This document shows, piece by piece, positions 19,706 through 30,545 of a DNA stretch of 64,000 nucleotides. The position numbers and the translations under genes were made by a program. Within the stretch, counting starts at the first letter, position 1; each line of letters starts with the position of its first letter. The notes below the pieces were generated by a model that searched no databases, was not told the origin of the DNA, and was given only the letters and a program-made list of their open reading frames with translations. This DNA is from Anthoceros angustus (taxonomy: Eukaryota > Streptophyta > Anthocerotopsida > Anthocerotales > Anthocerotaceae). The stretch lies in NCBI GenBank assembly GCA_010909165.1, contig MU008176.1:48501-112500 (forward strand). Direction: 5' to 3'.

Positions 19706-20204
19706 GTTCTCCGGATCATCTCGTTCTCTTGGCAGTTACCACCATGATCTGCAGAGCTGCCAATTGTACACTACGTACTCACTGAAAGGAAACTTGCCGG
19801 ATTGTGTTCTGTGTATGTTCTTTGAAGGACCCTTTGTGCAAATAGCTTAGGTACACCATGGTGCAAGTCCTGAACTTACATCGGTACTTAGATGGGGTGC
19901 TTAAAGGAGTGGATGCCCTTGGTGTCATCTAAGTGCCCAAAGGGAGTGGATGCCCTTGGTACAAGTAGCTTAGACACACCATGGTACAAGTCCTGAGCTT
20001 ACATCGGTACTTAGATGGGGTGCCTAAAGGGAGTGGATGCCCTTAGTGTAAGTAGCTAGGAAAAACCATGGTACAAGTTGTTAAGTACCAAGTCCCATAT
20101 GGAAATCCGTCCTTAGTTGACTTAAATAAAATTCTTCTTATTCTTCTTCTTCATACCGTAGGGCCCAAAAGCGCACATACAAGTGTCTCGACTTCGTAAG
20201 TGTA
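19696..20204 (+). repeat. 3'-flank piece joined to repeat R, copy 2
   Basis: 19696-19849 is the copy-2 LHCII 3' flank entered at TGTTCTCCGG and left at CCCTTTGTGCA. 19839-20204 is repeat R entered at that same CCCTTTGTGCA and left at TAAGTGTAG. Confidence 0.7.
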
Positions 20205-20952
20205 GTATGAGCTCACCTAAAACACCTCAACCCCTGGTCAGCAGTGACCGGCTCTGTACAACCATGGAAGGCCTTTGCTTTGAAATTGAATCATGAGTTC
20301 ATAGCCGTTGGAGGAAAAGATGGCGAAACTGGCAAAAGAGACGCTTCAAACTCCCAGCGCTCCCTTGAGACAAGTTTGCTCTCCTCATTTCTGCTGTGAG
20401 GGACGGATGCTCTGTGCTGTGTGCTGCCTCCTTGCCGTATGCGAAGAGATCCTGTGGTGTGCGGCGTTGACGGCTTTCACTCGCTCCTCTTTGGTGTCGG
20501 AGTTTTTGGAGCTGGAAGTATTTTTCTGCCTGGTGAAGGATGGAGCAAGAACGGCATCCTTCGCTGTTTGGACAAGCATCAGCATTCAGGAGAGCTCGAT
20601 GCTGCGCAGTGGTGTAGAAAGTGCTCGTGGTTTGAGGCCGCAGGAGGAGGATTTTTTTCCTCCGCTCCTGTCGCTTGGCTTTTGGCGAGAGAATGTTCGC
20701 AGGATTTGGATTCAGCGCCGGGCGGAGATTCCAGATTAGGTTTTTTGTTTCTTGTTGCTCGCTGAGAGTGTAGCTCGTAGTGAGCTGGAGTCTTGTTGCA
20801 ACGTCAAGTCTTGGGCTGGCGGACCTGAATTGTTACCGCTCTGGATTGTCAATCTTGCCAAAAGCCTGTAGGCTTTTTTACACTTTTGTAACAAGGTACT
20901 TGTTTTGGTGAGCTTCATGTTGCTTAGCCTCGCACGTCAATTTGTGTTGTTT
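20196..20952 (+). repeat. Block C, copy 2
   Basis: Nearly identical to 18886-19705 apart from small indels (for example a 4-base loss near 20794 and altered homopolymer runs). It ends at CTTGTTGAAT, where it switches to LHCII 3'-flank sequence. Confidence 0.7.
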
Positions 20953-21978
20953 TCTTGTTGAATGGCATGATCGTTCACATACGTTGCTCGAATCCAATGT
21001 CATAAAGTCTTCTGTGGCAGCACATTTTGAAACCTCTTGCGCTTCCCTTCTCCACAGGTTGTCAACATGTGGAAGGGACAGATGAATTCTGTAACCACGG
21101 GCAATCTTTCTCGAACAACTCCTTGACCCCTTCTTGATCGAAGGCCCTGTTACATACATACAGCTTGAAGTGTGCACCAAACAAAATCACATAAGAGATG
21201 ATCGTCGTGTTCTCATCTTGTTCCCTAAGCTTGCAATCCTTCTGGATTCTTCGTTGATAAAATTGATGTGGTGGACATTGCGTCGGATTTCGTTGGATCT
21301 CTTTTCCAGGATATTTCCTACTTTTTGGAAATTACAGATTGGACTTCAGTGGACATCATACTTGCTAATGCCTCTCTACTGATCATAGAAGGCTGAGGAA
21401 GATTGAAGGTGAGGTGGTTTGCGCTTTGCAGACATCGTCAATGCCAGAAACAAGAATCTGTCACTTTGCTGGCTCCAGCACGGGAAATAGCTTCGTTTAC
21501 TAACCAATGTGTGCTACATAGGTACATAGTACTAGATATGCTTCTGAATGGCGTTTAAACTTTAATGCTTTTTACGTACCTCTGTCTTCAGTCTTCCATG
21601 ACGAAAATTCCGTGCTTAAGTGGATTTTAATATACTTCTTCCTTCACTCTTCTATGATGTCCACGCATTCGGCGTTCTTATAAATGTGTGTCCAAATGGC
21701 TTAGGTAGTGTCCTAAAGGGAGTGGATGCCCTTTGTGCAAATAGCTTAGGTACACCATGGTGCAAGTCCTGAACTTACATCGGTACTTAGATGGGGTGCT
21801 TAAAGGGAGTGGATGCCCTTGGTGTCATCTAAGTGCCCAAAGGAGTGGATGCCCTTGGTACAAGTAGCTTAGACACACCATGGTACAAGTCCTGAGCTTA
21901 CATCGGTACTTAGATGGGGTGCCTAAAGGGAGTGGATGCCCTTAGTGTAAGTAGCTAGGAAAAACCATGGTACAAGTT
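20943..21978 (+). repeat. Chimeric LHCII flank pieces and repeat R, copy 3
   Basis: 20943-21178 is copy-2 flank, 21168-21662 is copy-3 flank entered at AGTGTGCACCA, and 21663-21978 is repeat R left at ACAAGTTGT. No gene is visible. Confidence 0.7.
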
Positions 21979-22620
21979 GTCTTCGGGGCCTACTATCGGG
22001 TGCGCAGCACATGTGAAAATGCGGAATGAGAATCTGCATCTGCCCCTCGGTTTCAGACTTTCAGTTCCAGCAACCAGAACGTGGAACTCGCAACCACCAC
22101 TAGGAAGCTGCAGGTCTGCTGACCCCACAAAAAATTCGCAAGCCCTTGAAAGCCTGGCCGCTTGTAGGCTGGTATGCAGCCATCTGCATGGACCCCGCAC
22201 GTCGCCCGGGAATATAGCTTCTGCAATCCATTGCAATCCCTATGGGCGCTACGATGTGTCAGTGCACTGTGCACATGCCAACCTGGAGAAGACCAAGAGC
22301 GGCGATACGAAAGGATTCACCACTGTCCCGTTACTGCACTCCACGGATCAAAGGATAAAGAAGCCCAAGATATGCGCTTGCAGTGCGCTGAATGCTCCTT
22401 ATCTGAATGAGAGCGGGCGCCCGTCTCATCAGCTCCACATTGTTGAGCCAATGAGATGCTGGAGAGAGGATCAAGCCCGGTTCCTTGCCGCGTGGCTCAC
22501 CTCGGCAAACCAGCCTACAAAGCATCCAGCGCAAGCCTGTTCACGAGACCTGCTTCCTCCGCTCTCCTGCTGCCAGACTGCTTCTTCTCAGAGCCACAGA
22601 CAAACAGCGTTAAGCTCTGA
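21970..22620 (+). promoter_or_regulatory. Promoter block of LHCII copy 4
   Basis: This matches 15484-16120, the promoter of copy 3, with the CCAAT motif at 22447-22455. The last 60 bases before the ATG are replaced by different sequence (CTGCTGCCAGACTGCTTC...). Small rearrangements at 22336-22375 also distinguish it. It is the upstream region of the gene at 22624. Confidence 0.55.
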
Positions 22621-22623
22621 GCC

Positions 22624-23432
22624 ATGGCCGCCACAGCCACAGCATGCGCCTCCAGCTCTGCCCTGGCAGGGCAGACCGTCTTCAAGCAGCGCAGCGAGAT
22701 CCTGGATGCTGCTGGCAGCAGCGAGTCCAAGCTCCAGATGAGGAAGTCGCGGTCGGCTGCCTCCTCCAGCTCCAGCATCTGGTACGGTGCCGACCGGCCC
22801 CTGTGGCTGGGACCCTTCTCCGGCGAGACTCCATCCTACCTCAAGGGAGAGTTCCCAGGCGACTACGGCTGGGACACAGCAGGATTGTCTGCCGATCCCG
22901 AGACATTCGCCAGGAACCGGGAGCTGGAGGTGATTCATGCTCGGTGGGCGATGCTGGGAACACTGGGTTGCGTCACCCCGAGCTTCTGGCCAGGAACGGG
23001 GTCTCCTTCAGCGAGTCCGTGTGGTTCAAGGCTGGGTCTCAGATCTTCGCTGAGGGCGGGCTGGATTATCTGGGGAACCCGAGCCTGGTTCACGCTCAGA
23101 GCATTCTGGCAATCTGGGCTACCCAGGTGATCCTCATGGGAGCTGTAGAGGCTTACCGTGTGGCTGGAGGACCTTTGGGTGAGGTGAGCGATCCCCTGTA
23201 CCCCGGAGGCTCGTTCGACCCTTTGGGTCTGGCTGACGACCCCGACACCTTCGCTGAGCTCAAGGTGAAGGAGCTCAAGAACGGACGCCTTGCCATGTTC
23301 TCCATGTTCGGCTTCTACGTCCAGGCCATCGTCACCGGAAAGGGCCCAATTGAGAACCTTTCTGATCACTTGGCTGATCCCAGTGTGAACAACGCCTGGG
23401 CTTATGCCACCAACTTCACCCCTGGAGCTTAA
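22624..23432 (+). pseudogene. LHCII copy 4, one frameshift
   Basis: The start ([20 protein letters not shown]), transit peptide, WYGADR motif and helix B are in frame from 22624 to about 22978. The rest, from [10 protein letters not shown] to FTPGA, is in the next frame to 23432. The only lesion is at 22976-22979, where four C replace the five C of the intact genes. One missing base in a homopolymer is a typical sequencing or polishing error, so this may be a working gene. It otherwise encodes a full LHCII of about 268 residues with the transit peptide and three helices. It shares its 3' flank with copy 3. Confidence 0.85.
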
Positions 23433-24099
23433 GTGTCGCCTTTTGTTCTTCCAAATTGTTTCCTCATGGTAGCTTACCACCACCATGATCTGCAGAGCTG
23501 CCATGTAATTCTACGTTCCGTGCTCATTGAACAGAATCAAATCTGCTTTGCGATGTTGTCTGATTTATTTATGACTACACCATGTGCAGTGTGCACCAAA
23601 CAAAATCACATAAGAGATGATCGTCGTGTTCTCATCTTGTTCCCTAAGCTTGCAATCCTTCTGGATTCTTCGTTGATAAAATTGATGTGGTGGACATTGC
23701 GTCGGATTTCGTTGGATCTCTTTTCTCCAGGATATTTCCCCTACTTTTTGGAAATTACAGATTGGACTTCAGTGGACATCATACTTGCTAATGCCTCTCT
23801 ACTGATCATAGAAGGCTGAGGAAGATTGAAGGTGAGGTGGTTTGCGCTTTGCAGACATCGTCAATGCCAGAAACAAGAATCTGTCACTTTGCTGGCTCCA
23901 GCACGGGAAATAGCTTCGTTTACTAACCAATGTGTGCTACATAGGTACATAGTACTAGATATGCTTCTGAATGGCGTTTAAACTTTAATGCTTTTTACGT
24001 ACCTCTGTCTTCTCAGTCTTCCATGACGAAAATTCCGTGCTTAAGTGGATTTTAATATACTTCTTTCCTTCACTCTTCTATGATGTCCACGCATTCGGC
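23433..24099. repeat. 3' flank block of LHCII copy 4
   Basis: Nearly identical to 17035-17696, differing mainly in homopolymer lengths. No gene. Confidence 0.7.
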
Positions 24100-24529
24100 G
24101 TTCTTATAAATGTGTGTCCAAATGGCTTAGGTAGTGTCCTAAAGGGAGTGGATGCCCTTTGTGCAAATAGCTTAGGTACACCATGGTGCAAGTCCTGAAC
24201 TTACATCGGTACTTAGATGGGGTGCTTAAAGGGAGTGGATGCCCTTGGTGTCATCTAAGTGCCCAAAGGAGTGGATGCCCTTGGTACAAGTAGCTTAGAC
24301 ACACCATGGTACAAGTCCTGAGCTTACATCGGTACTTAGATGGGGTGCCTAAAGGGAGTGGATGCCCTTAGTGTAAGTAGCTAGGAAAAACCATGGTACA
24401 AGTTGTTAAGTACCAAGTCCCATATGGAAATCCGTCCTTAGTTGACTTAAATAAAATTCTTCTTATTCTTCTTCTTCATACCGTAGGGCCCAAAAGCGCA
24501 CATACAAGTGTCTCGACTTCGTAAGTGTA
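24100..24529 (+). repeat. Dispersed repeat R, copy 4
   Basis: Same as 17697-18118, with the full set of core units and the AATAAAATTCTTC end, joined to block C at TAAGTGTAG. Confidence 0.75.
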
Positions 24530-25362
24530 GTATGAGCTCACCTAAAAAACACCTCAACCCCTGGTCAGCAGTGACCGGCTCTGTACAACCATGGAAGGCC
24601 TTTGCTTTGAAATTGAATCCCCCGCGAGTTCATAGCCGTTGGAGGAAAAGATGGCGAAACTGGCAAAAGAGAGACGCTTCAAACTCCCAGCGCTCCCTTG
24701 AGACAAGTTTGCTCTCCTCATTTCTGCTGTGAGGGACGGATGCTCTGTGCTGTGTGCTGCCTCCTTGCCGTATGCGAAGAGATCCTGTGGTGTGCGGCGT
24801 TGACGGCTTTCACTCGCTCCTCTTTGGTGTCGGAGTTTTTGGAGCTGGAAGTATTTTTCTGCCTGGTGAAGGATGGAGCAAGAACGGCATCCTTCGCTGT
24901 TTGGACAAGCATCAGCATTCAGGAGAGCCTGATGCTGCGCAGTGGTGTAGAAAGTGCTCGTGGTTTGAGGCCGCAGGAGGAGGATTTTTTTCCTCCGCTC
25001 CTGTCGCTTGGCTTTTGGCGAGAGAATGTTCGCAGGATTTGGATTCAGCGCCGGGCGGAGATTCCAGATTAGGTTTTTTGTTTCTTGTTGCTCGCTGAGA
25101 GTGTAGCTCGTAGTGAGCTGGAGTCTTGGCGTTGCAACGTCAAGTCTTGGGCTGGCGGACCTGAATTGTTACCGCTCTGGATTGTCAATCTTGCCAAAAG
25201 CCTGTAGGCTTCTTTTACACTTTTGTAACAAGGTACTTGTTTTGGTGAGCTTCATGTTGCTTAGCCTCGCACGTCAATTTGTGTTGTTTTCTTGTTGAAT
25301 TACTACTCGTCCCCCCCGTAGTTCATCCTTGAGCAGTGCTGCGGAGACTTCGCTGTTCTCCG
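24521..25362 (+). repeat. Block C, copy 3, leading into the next gene
   Basis: The third copy of block C (see 18886) continues without a break into unique sequence at CTCCGGTGTTCGC and then into the gene at 25443. It is therefore the likely original copy. It may hold the promoter and first exon (transit peptide) of that gene. A confident exon could not be defined. Confidence 0.6.
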
Positions 25363-25442
25363 GTGTTCGCAAGGCCCAGGCTGGCGTAGTGCTGATTCTG
25401 CTGTGTTGTCCTGATTTTTTGTAGCGCACACAGTGGCTGCTG

Positions 25443-26511
25443 ATGGAAGAAATGACAGACGATCGAAGCGAGGGGAAATTCTGCTATTTCTACCGAGATC
25501 TTAGTCAAGGGAGTTATGGAGGGGATGTAGCCTGTCTCCAACAACACCTGAGGCATGAGGTTCTCTCTCATTCTCTTATGGTTCCCCTTTCTTTTTGGCC
25601 TTTTCTCTCTTGGGATACAAAGGGCTGAGTCTGTTAGCTGTTGAACGCCAGGGCTACCTGACGGAGGAGCCTTCAGGATTTTTTGGACCCGTAACTGAAG
25701 ACGCTGTGAGCAGGTGGCAGGTACTGCATTCGTTTCCTCTTGTTTAATGGGATCTTTGCTGTGGTTTACGTGCATGCTCTCAGTAATGTGAAGATGAAGT
25801 GACAGACGAAATGGTTGTTTTGACTTGCTTACATCGAAGTGCACAGACGTCCAACAATCTACCGTCAGCAAGGGGAAAATACGGCTATGTATCGAGATCA
25901 TTCTACGCCAAGAAGTTCAGGCTCCCTACGATGGAGCAACTTCGAGGTGCAGAAGCACAAGCTAAGGTGCTCAGCAAGACCATTGTGTGGCGAAGGCTAA
26001 CGACAACTTATTCAACTTTGCTGTGGAGGATCCATGAAGTTGACCACTTTTTCGTTTGCTCTATCCTTTAGGCACAATCGTCTAAGAAGGTAGTGAATGT
26101 CTGCCTGGAAGTGGAGGATGTGGAATGCTGCCAGAACCGAAGGATAAGGTACTCTTTCGCTATGATAAGAATCACATTATTTTTGAAAAACGAGATTTTC
26201 TTTCTAACGTCTGTTCTTGTCGACAGAGAAGACGCTTCAAATGAGGATAAGTTTCATCTGTGCCAGGAAGCATGTCAAGTAGCAGCTGCTGAGGCGTGCG
26301 ACAGGGTATGTTTAGATTTAGTGTTCCTTTAAATCACCAGCCATCCTTTTTCCTGTGCACAAGCCAATCAATTATCTTTTGGATGTATCAGGCCTATCCA
26401 ACCACTCAAGTTGACAAGTACAAGCGATGCCTGTCGCTTATCGCCAGGCAGTGCAGAAGTACTTGTGAACAGACTGTATGGCCCAAGGAAGACCAAAGTT
26501 TACAGAAATAG
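25443..26511 (+). CDS. Peptidoglycan-binding-like domain protein, Cys-rich tail (5' end not defined)
   Basis: Six exons join in phase: 25443-25559, 25652-25720, 25847-25966, 26072-26148, 26227-26305 and 26392-26511, giving at least 193 residues. Exons 1-3 encode YGGDVACLQQHLRHE|GYLTEE, PSGFFGPVTEDAVSRWQ and a second repeat-like part LPSARGKYGYVSRSFYAKK. This is the PG_binding_1 pattern (DVxxLQ..L...GY....G.FG..T..AV..WQ), found in plants in a few plastid proteins. Exons 4-6 are Cys-rich (VECCQNRR, CQEACQVAAAEACD, KRCLSLIARQCRSTCEQ) and could bind metal or form disulphides. The frame is open upstream of the first Met to an acceptor near 25422, so one or more 5' exons, probably with a transit peptide, lie in block C. 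The precise homologue is not known to me. Confidence 0.7.
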
Positions 26512-26699
26512 AGCCAACCCCACCGGATGGGATGTATATAACAGGACTCAGATGCTATTCAATCGGGATCACATCTGCAATTTGGTCCATCCCAATTAAA
26601 TGTCCTGATTTACCATATACTCCAAACTTAAAACTTTGCCTCATCTTGTTTAATCGAGACAGGTGGCCGCGAAGAGCAAAATTGGCTCTAGCTATCACA

Positions 26700-28521
26700 T
26701 CAGGACGACTGCGCCTGAGGCAGAAGGTCATAGGAAATAAGATCTGCAGGACCTGTATTGGGGGCTGGATCAATCTCTGCACCGTAGGCGTGGATCCTAT
26801 TGAACCGCCAGTAGCTGTCCGGAAGTTGCCCAGAAAACCAGTCTTTAAAATCGTCATGTCTTTGGGCAACCTCTGACACAGAGAAGTAGTTGATGGGAAA
26901 TTGCTCTCCTGTCATCAGTCCTTCAGTTCTCCTTTGAATCTTCTTGTACTGCATCAAAGGCGCAATTAGTCAATGAGTGTTTCTTGCTTCGCAGGACGTC
27001 CATATCCACATCATGTACAAGTAAGGTATGTTGCTTACCAACAAAAAGCCCATCACCTTCTCCACAAATGTGTCCTCAGGAATGTTGACAGACTCGGGAT
27101 AAATACGACCACAGATCACTCTATGCCTGCCATATGAAGACAGAAAGCGAAGCTTGATTGGTGATCCAAACCAGGTGATGGATGATACTCACGTTTTCAT
27201 GCAGCAGCAACAGCAGTCTCACTGACCCAAGCCAGGCTCACCTAGTTTCCTTATCGTCCTTGTTAACCAGAATGTCATACATCCAGCCCCCATTGGTCTT
27301 GTACTTGGCCTCAAACACTATCTCAAACTCGACAACCTCGCCATCCGGGGCTGTCAAAGAAACTTGCCGCCTCTTGGCTGCCTGCTCAGCTTCTGCTTCG
27401 GCAGCACTTGCAAGCTCTTCTTCTGTGGGGCCTTTGGCCTGGTGCAACCATGGATTCACTTCCAGCAAGTCAGATCACCTCCACCTCCTCAAGCTACCTG
27501 GACTGCAGCACAGGAAGCCACCAGAGAGGGCAACATTACCGGGAGCACATCAACCAGACCCTGCTCCAACAGCACAGGATCGAACTCCATCTGCACCAGA
27601 CACGGCGGATTCACACTGTAAGTGACCTTCTTTCTCCAACCCACCACCCATCACCAGCTCCCTCAGCCTCGAGAATGCAATGCCTCACCGTCTCCTTCAG
27701 ACCCCTGTCCGCCAGAATCTGCAGCACAGTCTTGGCCTTGGACTTCCCCGCCGCCACCTTCCCCCTCTCCGAAATAGACCCAGCGTCCGCCGGCTTCTCC
27801 CACAGACTCCGCTGCGTGGGATCCTTGTTCCCAGTCGGCGGCAACCCCAGCTCCGAAAACCACTGCCACACCGCCACCATACCCTTGGATCAACCCCACA
27901 TTCCCCAACAAACCTGTGCCACCCAACACCCGGCCCACCCACCTGCTGCCTGATATTAAGCATCTGCTGCTGGTCCAGCGCCGGCAGATTGCACAGCTTG
28001 TAGAAATAGCAGAGCTCCGGGCGCCGGCACAGCAGCGTCCTCAACGAATTCCTCACATCCTTAGAGAACCCGATGTACTGAATCTTCTTGTTCTGATCAT
28101 ACACAGCGAAAACAGTCGCCGCAGTGTTCCCCTCCACCGGCGGCTGCACCCGTCCTTGCCCATTTATGTAGTTCACCAATGGCAGGATACTCAAGGCGGG
28201 AATGGCCGCCTCCTCGGCCATCGCCACCACATGCAATGCACGGTGCCTCCCCCTCGCCCCCGCCGATTCCATTCGCTGAGTCGCGACTCGACTCGCGCCG
28301 CTCGCCCTTCTGAGGCCATTGAAGCCCGCGAATGAGGAGAATCGCTGCGGCGAGCTCGTGGAAGCTGCAGTCTCGCTGGCTCGGGAAGGAGAGGCCGAGC
28401 CGACGCGCGCGCACCAAGCTCCCTGCAAGGAAGCAACACAGAGACGTACTTTGAGACGAGACAAGACGTGAGACGCGCGATTCGTTCACGACCCGAGAAG
28501 GAGGCTCACCGCTGCGGCCAT
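26700..28521 (-). CDS. GIY-YIG domain protein, probably plastid-targeted
   Basis: Multi-exon gene on the minus strand. Clear exons are 28510-28521 (MAAA), 27943-28422, one starting at 27862, one starting near 27615, one ending at 27242, 27039-27126 and 26700-26948 with the stop. Exon 2 gives a Ser/Ala/Arg-rich transit-like peptide, then ATVFAVYDQNKKIQYIGFSK, the GIY-YIG core, followed by LRTLLCRRPELCYFYKLCNL. Later parts read WFSELGLPPTGNKDPTQRSL, GGWMYDILVNKDDKETR, HRVICGRIYPESVNIPEDTF and GEQFPINYFSVSEVAQRHDD to the stop. GIY-YIG folds occur in nucleases and in some plant plastid proteins without proven nuclease activity. The region 27470-27660 does not splice cleanly in my reading, so two exon borders there are unresolved and a sequence error is possible. 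Confidence 0.75.
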
Positions 28522-28700
28522 AGCTAGAGTAGGAAAGGTGGAAAGTTGGGAAGTTTCACGATCGAGAAACGGGGCTCGGGAGGGATATTTTGTACGCGGA
28601 GCAGACACAGGATAAGATACGCAATTAAAAAATCTTGGTGGCCCGTCCGTGAGGCTCGGGGGGAGGTTCGGGCCGGGGCTGCTCGCGCGCAGGGCAGGGC
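28522..28700. promoter_or_regulatory. Divergent promoter between GIY-YIG and RZ-1 genes
   Basis: The two genes start in opposite directions. The minus-strand ATG is at 28521, and the plus-strand gene has a 5' untranslated exon that ends at a donor near 28918. At most a few hundred bases serve both. No convincing TATA box was found on either side, as is common for housekeeping genes. Confidence 0.5.
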
Positions 28701-29527
28701 AGGGCAGGGCTGCAGCCTGCAGGACAAGGTCCAGCGTTTCTTCCTCCGCCAGTGCCCTGTGCCCTCGCCACCTCTCTTGCCCGCCTGCCCAGCCCGCCGG
28801 CTGCGTCTTTGCGGTCGCGCGGCTTTCTTCACGCTCTGCTCTCCCGCCCTAGCCGGCGCTGCCGCTGCACACGCGCGTGCGGCTCTGCATCGCGCCAGCT
28901 TGACCCAGTCTGTTCAGGTGAGCAGACGCCGCTCTTTCCCGTTTCCATCGGGGTTTGATCCGTCCGCGCCGTTCTTTCTTTGCTGGCCGCCGCGGTGGTA
29001 AGGGTTTCTGGCGTCTGGGGTGGTAGATGAGGGCTTGGTTAGATGCGTTGTCTATCGGTGGTTTGGTGTAGGTTTTGTGTCTTTTGATGGTGGTGAGGTT
29101 GATGAGGTTCTTGTGGCTGCGGAGGGTTGTGCGGCGGCTGTGAGTGTTGAGGTTGGGGTTAGGGTGTGTGGGTGCTGTCGATGCTGTCGATGCGCCTTGT
29201 TGTCTCGGGTTTGGTGTAGCGGTTTGGTTTACCTGCAGCGGTTGTAGAAAGTCTTTTTCGTGTCTTGCAGTGTGGTGGCTCATTTGCGGATTGGTTGCCC
29301 GTTTTCAAGGTCTGCTTTTGTATGTGGTTGCACTCGACGCTTGTTTATGCTCTAGTCAGTTTGTTGCCATGCTTAACGGGTAAGGTTGTTCTTTGGTTTC
29401 CTGTTTAGGTTGCTCGTTGTGGGGTTTTGGAAGTAGTGTTGTTACTTTCGAGGTGGTTGCCTGCTATTTCAGTACACAGCTGTGAATTATGCCCTAGTCG
29501 CGGACATCTTTTTGCAGGCTGGATTCG

Positions 29528-30545
29528 ATGGCGGCCACGGAGGAGTTCCGCTGCTTTGTTGGCGGATTGTCGTGGGATACCAATGATAGGGCGCTGGAAG
29601 ATGCTTTTCGGCCATACGGAACTGTCTCTGAAGCCAAGGTGATGTCTCTCTTTGGCTTGTGTTGTTGATTTAACATGTTTGTTTATGGTGAAGCGTTGTG
29701 GCTGCTGTGAAGATTCTTGTATTCGCTGATTTTTTTTGTCCTCTCGAAGGAGAGGGTTGGTTCTGGTTGGATGTAACAGTCTCGCTCTATGGTCGCGGTG
29801 ATTTCTGGCCATGTGTCTCCTTCTTGAATAATAGCTATTGTGATTGCTGAATTCTTGCTGTCTTTGGCAGGTTGTGGTAGACAGGGACACTGGGCGCTCG
29901 CGAGGATTTGGCTTTGTGACCTTTGGGGATGAGCGTGCTATGGATGAGGCTATTGAGCGTATGCATGGCAAGGATTTGGATGGCCGTCCCATTACTGTGA
30001 ACAAGGCTCAACCCAAAACTGGAGGAAGTGGTGGGGGCGATCGGGGATATGGAGGTGGAGGTGGTTACAATGGTGGTGGTAAGAGCTATGGAGGTGGAGG
30101 AGGCGGAAGTGGAGGTAGTGGTGACTGCTTCAAATGTGGACAGCCAGGCCATTGGGCCCGGGAGTGCCCATCCAGTGGAGGCGGTGGTAGTGGGGGCAGA
30201 TACTCTGGTGACCGCTATGGCAGCAGCCGCAGTGACCGCTATGGTGGCAGTGACCGCTATGGAAGCGGCGGTGGAAGCTATGGTGGCAGCCGCTATGGAA
30301 GTGAACGTAGTGAGCGGTCTTCAGATCGGCACAATGGTGGGGATCGCTATGGCAGTGGTGGTGGTGGCCGCTCAAGCTCAGCCCGAGAAGGAGGAGGCCG
30401 TGGTGGAGGAAGCAGTGATCGCTACAGTGGTGGTGGCCCCTCCCGGTACGAGGGAGGAAGCCACCGGGACCGCTCTGGTCCCTATGACCGTCCAAGTGCC
30501 ACGACTGGTGGAGGAAGCCGTTCTTCTTATGATGACCGATACTGA
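29528..30545 (+). CDS. Glycine-rich RNA-binding protein with CCHC knuckle (RZ-1 type)
   Basis: The CDS is join(29528..29638, 29871..30545), 261 residues. An RRM covers about residues 5-85 with RNP2 CFVGGLSW and RNP1 RGFGFVTF. A Gly-rich linker follows, then a CCHC zinc knuckle [15 protein letters not shown] near residues 123-137, then a long Gly/Ser/Arg/Tyr tail with DRYGG repeats. This order is diagnostic of the plant RZ-1 family, nuclear proteins that bind RNA and help splicing and cold responses. The 232-bp intron splits the RRM between AK and VVV, the usual place. Upstream, a 5'-UTR intron probably runs from GTGAGCAG near 28918 to TTTTTGCAG at 29517, just before the ATG. The start is supported by the acceptor and by [13 protein letters not shown]. 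The gene looks intact. Confidence 0.93.
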
